64,000 bases of DNA. Source: Nocardia cyriacigeorgica. GTDB taxonomy: Bacteria > Actinomycetota > Actinomycetes > Mycobacteriales > Mycobacteriaceae. The notes below the pieces were generated by a model. It ran no database searches. It saw only the letters and a list, made by a program, of their open reading frames with translations, and was not told where the DNA came from. Position 1 is the stretch's first letter. Each line of letters starts with the position of its first letter. Positions 63,767-64,000 of the stretch are shown here, in pieces. The DNA lies in NCBI RefSeq assembly GCF_010858045.1, contig NZ_JAAGVC010000005.1, forward strand, positions 229,015 through 293,014. The letters run 5' to 3'. A program made the position numbers and the translations under genes.

Positions 63767-64000
63767 ATGGCCACTGCAGTGCCCGGCGCGCATCCAGGAC
63801 CCGCCGACCCGGCGACGGTCGTGTGGACCGACCGGTTCCTCGACTACACCTGGACGCCGCAACATCCGATGAAACCGGCCCGGCTGGCGTACACGATGGC
63901 GCTGGCGCGCAGCCTCGGCGTGCTCGACGGCGTCGATGTACTCGGCGGTGTGGATGCGCAGCAGTTCGGGGGTGCCCGCGGCCGCGGGCTCGAGCAATTC
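63767..64000 (+). CDS. acuC: AcuC-type deacetylase, N-terminal part (gene runs off the window)
   Basis: Seventy-eight codons up to the window end. VVWTDRFLDYTWTPQHPMKPARLAYTMALARSLGVLDGVD (residues 18-57) is the start of an acetoin-utilisation/histone-deacetylase protein, where HP and RL are family-typical. The next conserved stretch should read like LLRIHTAEYIDAV; instead the top strand gives LGGVDAQQFGGARGRGLEQF. The expected stretch is encoded on the opposite strand of the same bases, see the invertible segment at 63923-64000. It is divergent from ideR. Confidence 0.75.
   Translation, partial: MATAVPGAHPGPADPATVVWTDRFLDYTWTPQHPMKPARLAYTMALARSLGVLDGVDVLGGVDAQQFGGARGRGLEQF
63923..64000. repeat. 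Apparent inverted segment in acuC next to a 16-bp repeat arm
   Basis: A 16-bp arm (CTCGACGGCGTCGATG, 63923-63938) is followed by 61 bases (63939-63999) whose reverse complement supplies the missing AcuC coding. The last base of the window fits the first base of the opposite arm. Inside lies a perfect 16-bp palindrome (GCCCGCGGCCGCGGGC, 63974-63989). The second arm itself is outside the window. Confidence 0.55.

Noticed and set aside
63713..63997. Minus-strand 94-codon frame carrying LLRIHTAEYIDAV
   Set aside because: It is not a gene by itself: it is AcuC-like for only about 25 residues and then antisense of the real acuC start. It is reported instead as an inverted segment.

Overview
The window is high-GC actinobacterial DNA, most likely from a Nocardia or a close relative in the Mycobacteriales. 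Reasons: codons end mostly in G or C, many starts are GTG, and the gene order is the mycobacterial/nocardial one: pgsA-cinA-clgR-pspA-pspM, DUF3046 beside recA-recX, gluABCD, miaB to miaA-dapF-hflX, lexA with nrdR, oxyR/ahpC-ahpD, and galE-ideR. The SOS boxes have the mycobacterial TCGAAC-N4-GTTCGA form. I see no insertion sequence, prophage, CRISPR array or rRNA; this is core chromosome with a few accessory cassettes.

Left part (1-16.2 kb): two minus-strand tRNAs, then a little non-coding tract with a possible 42-aa gene and a strong intrinsic terminator. After that come terC, argA, the envelope-stress unit pgsA-cinA-clgR-pspA-pspM, an acyl-CoA dehydrogenase with a divergent TetR regulator, OsmC, a PIG-L deacetylase, a glycosyltransferase, and a small detoxification-like cassette (VOC, PNPOx-like, NTF2-like) divergent from a CGNR zinc-finger regulator.

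Middle part (16.2-47.1 kb): SOS-controlled recA and recX, the glutamate transporter gluABCD on the other strand, and a compact unit miaB / membrane protein. A tightly overlapping run follows: Rv2728c-like, miaA, a TrmH-like methyltransferase, dapF, then hflX. Next are an acyltransferase, a second acyl-CoA dehydrogenase, an SDR/oxidoreductase pair with an IclR-like regulator and palindromic operators, lexA divergent from an SOS-type membrane protein, nrdR, a cysteine-rich small secreted protein and the giant helicase gene hrpA.

Right part (47-64 kb): a Pr6Pr membrane protein coupled to a class III aminotransferase, phzF, ahpC-ahpD divergent from oxyR, a two-gene spermidine pathway (an ornithine-decarboxylase-like gene plus a natural SpeD-SpeE fusion), a DUF3516 helicase, a PAC2 protein, a lipoprotein, a pair of DnaA boxes, DUF4192, galE, ideR and the first 78 codons of acuC.

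The most striking signal is at the right edge. In acuC the last 61 bases appear to be inverted relative to the conserved reading: the bottom strand encodes exactly the piece of AcuC that is missing from the top strand. The piece is preceded by a 16-bp arm whose reverse complement would be expected just beyond the window. Other points worth a look are the SpeD-SpeE fusion, the 42-aa gene with its terminator, the LexA-divergent membrane protein without a LysM domain, and the paired DnaA boxes.
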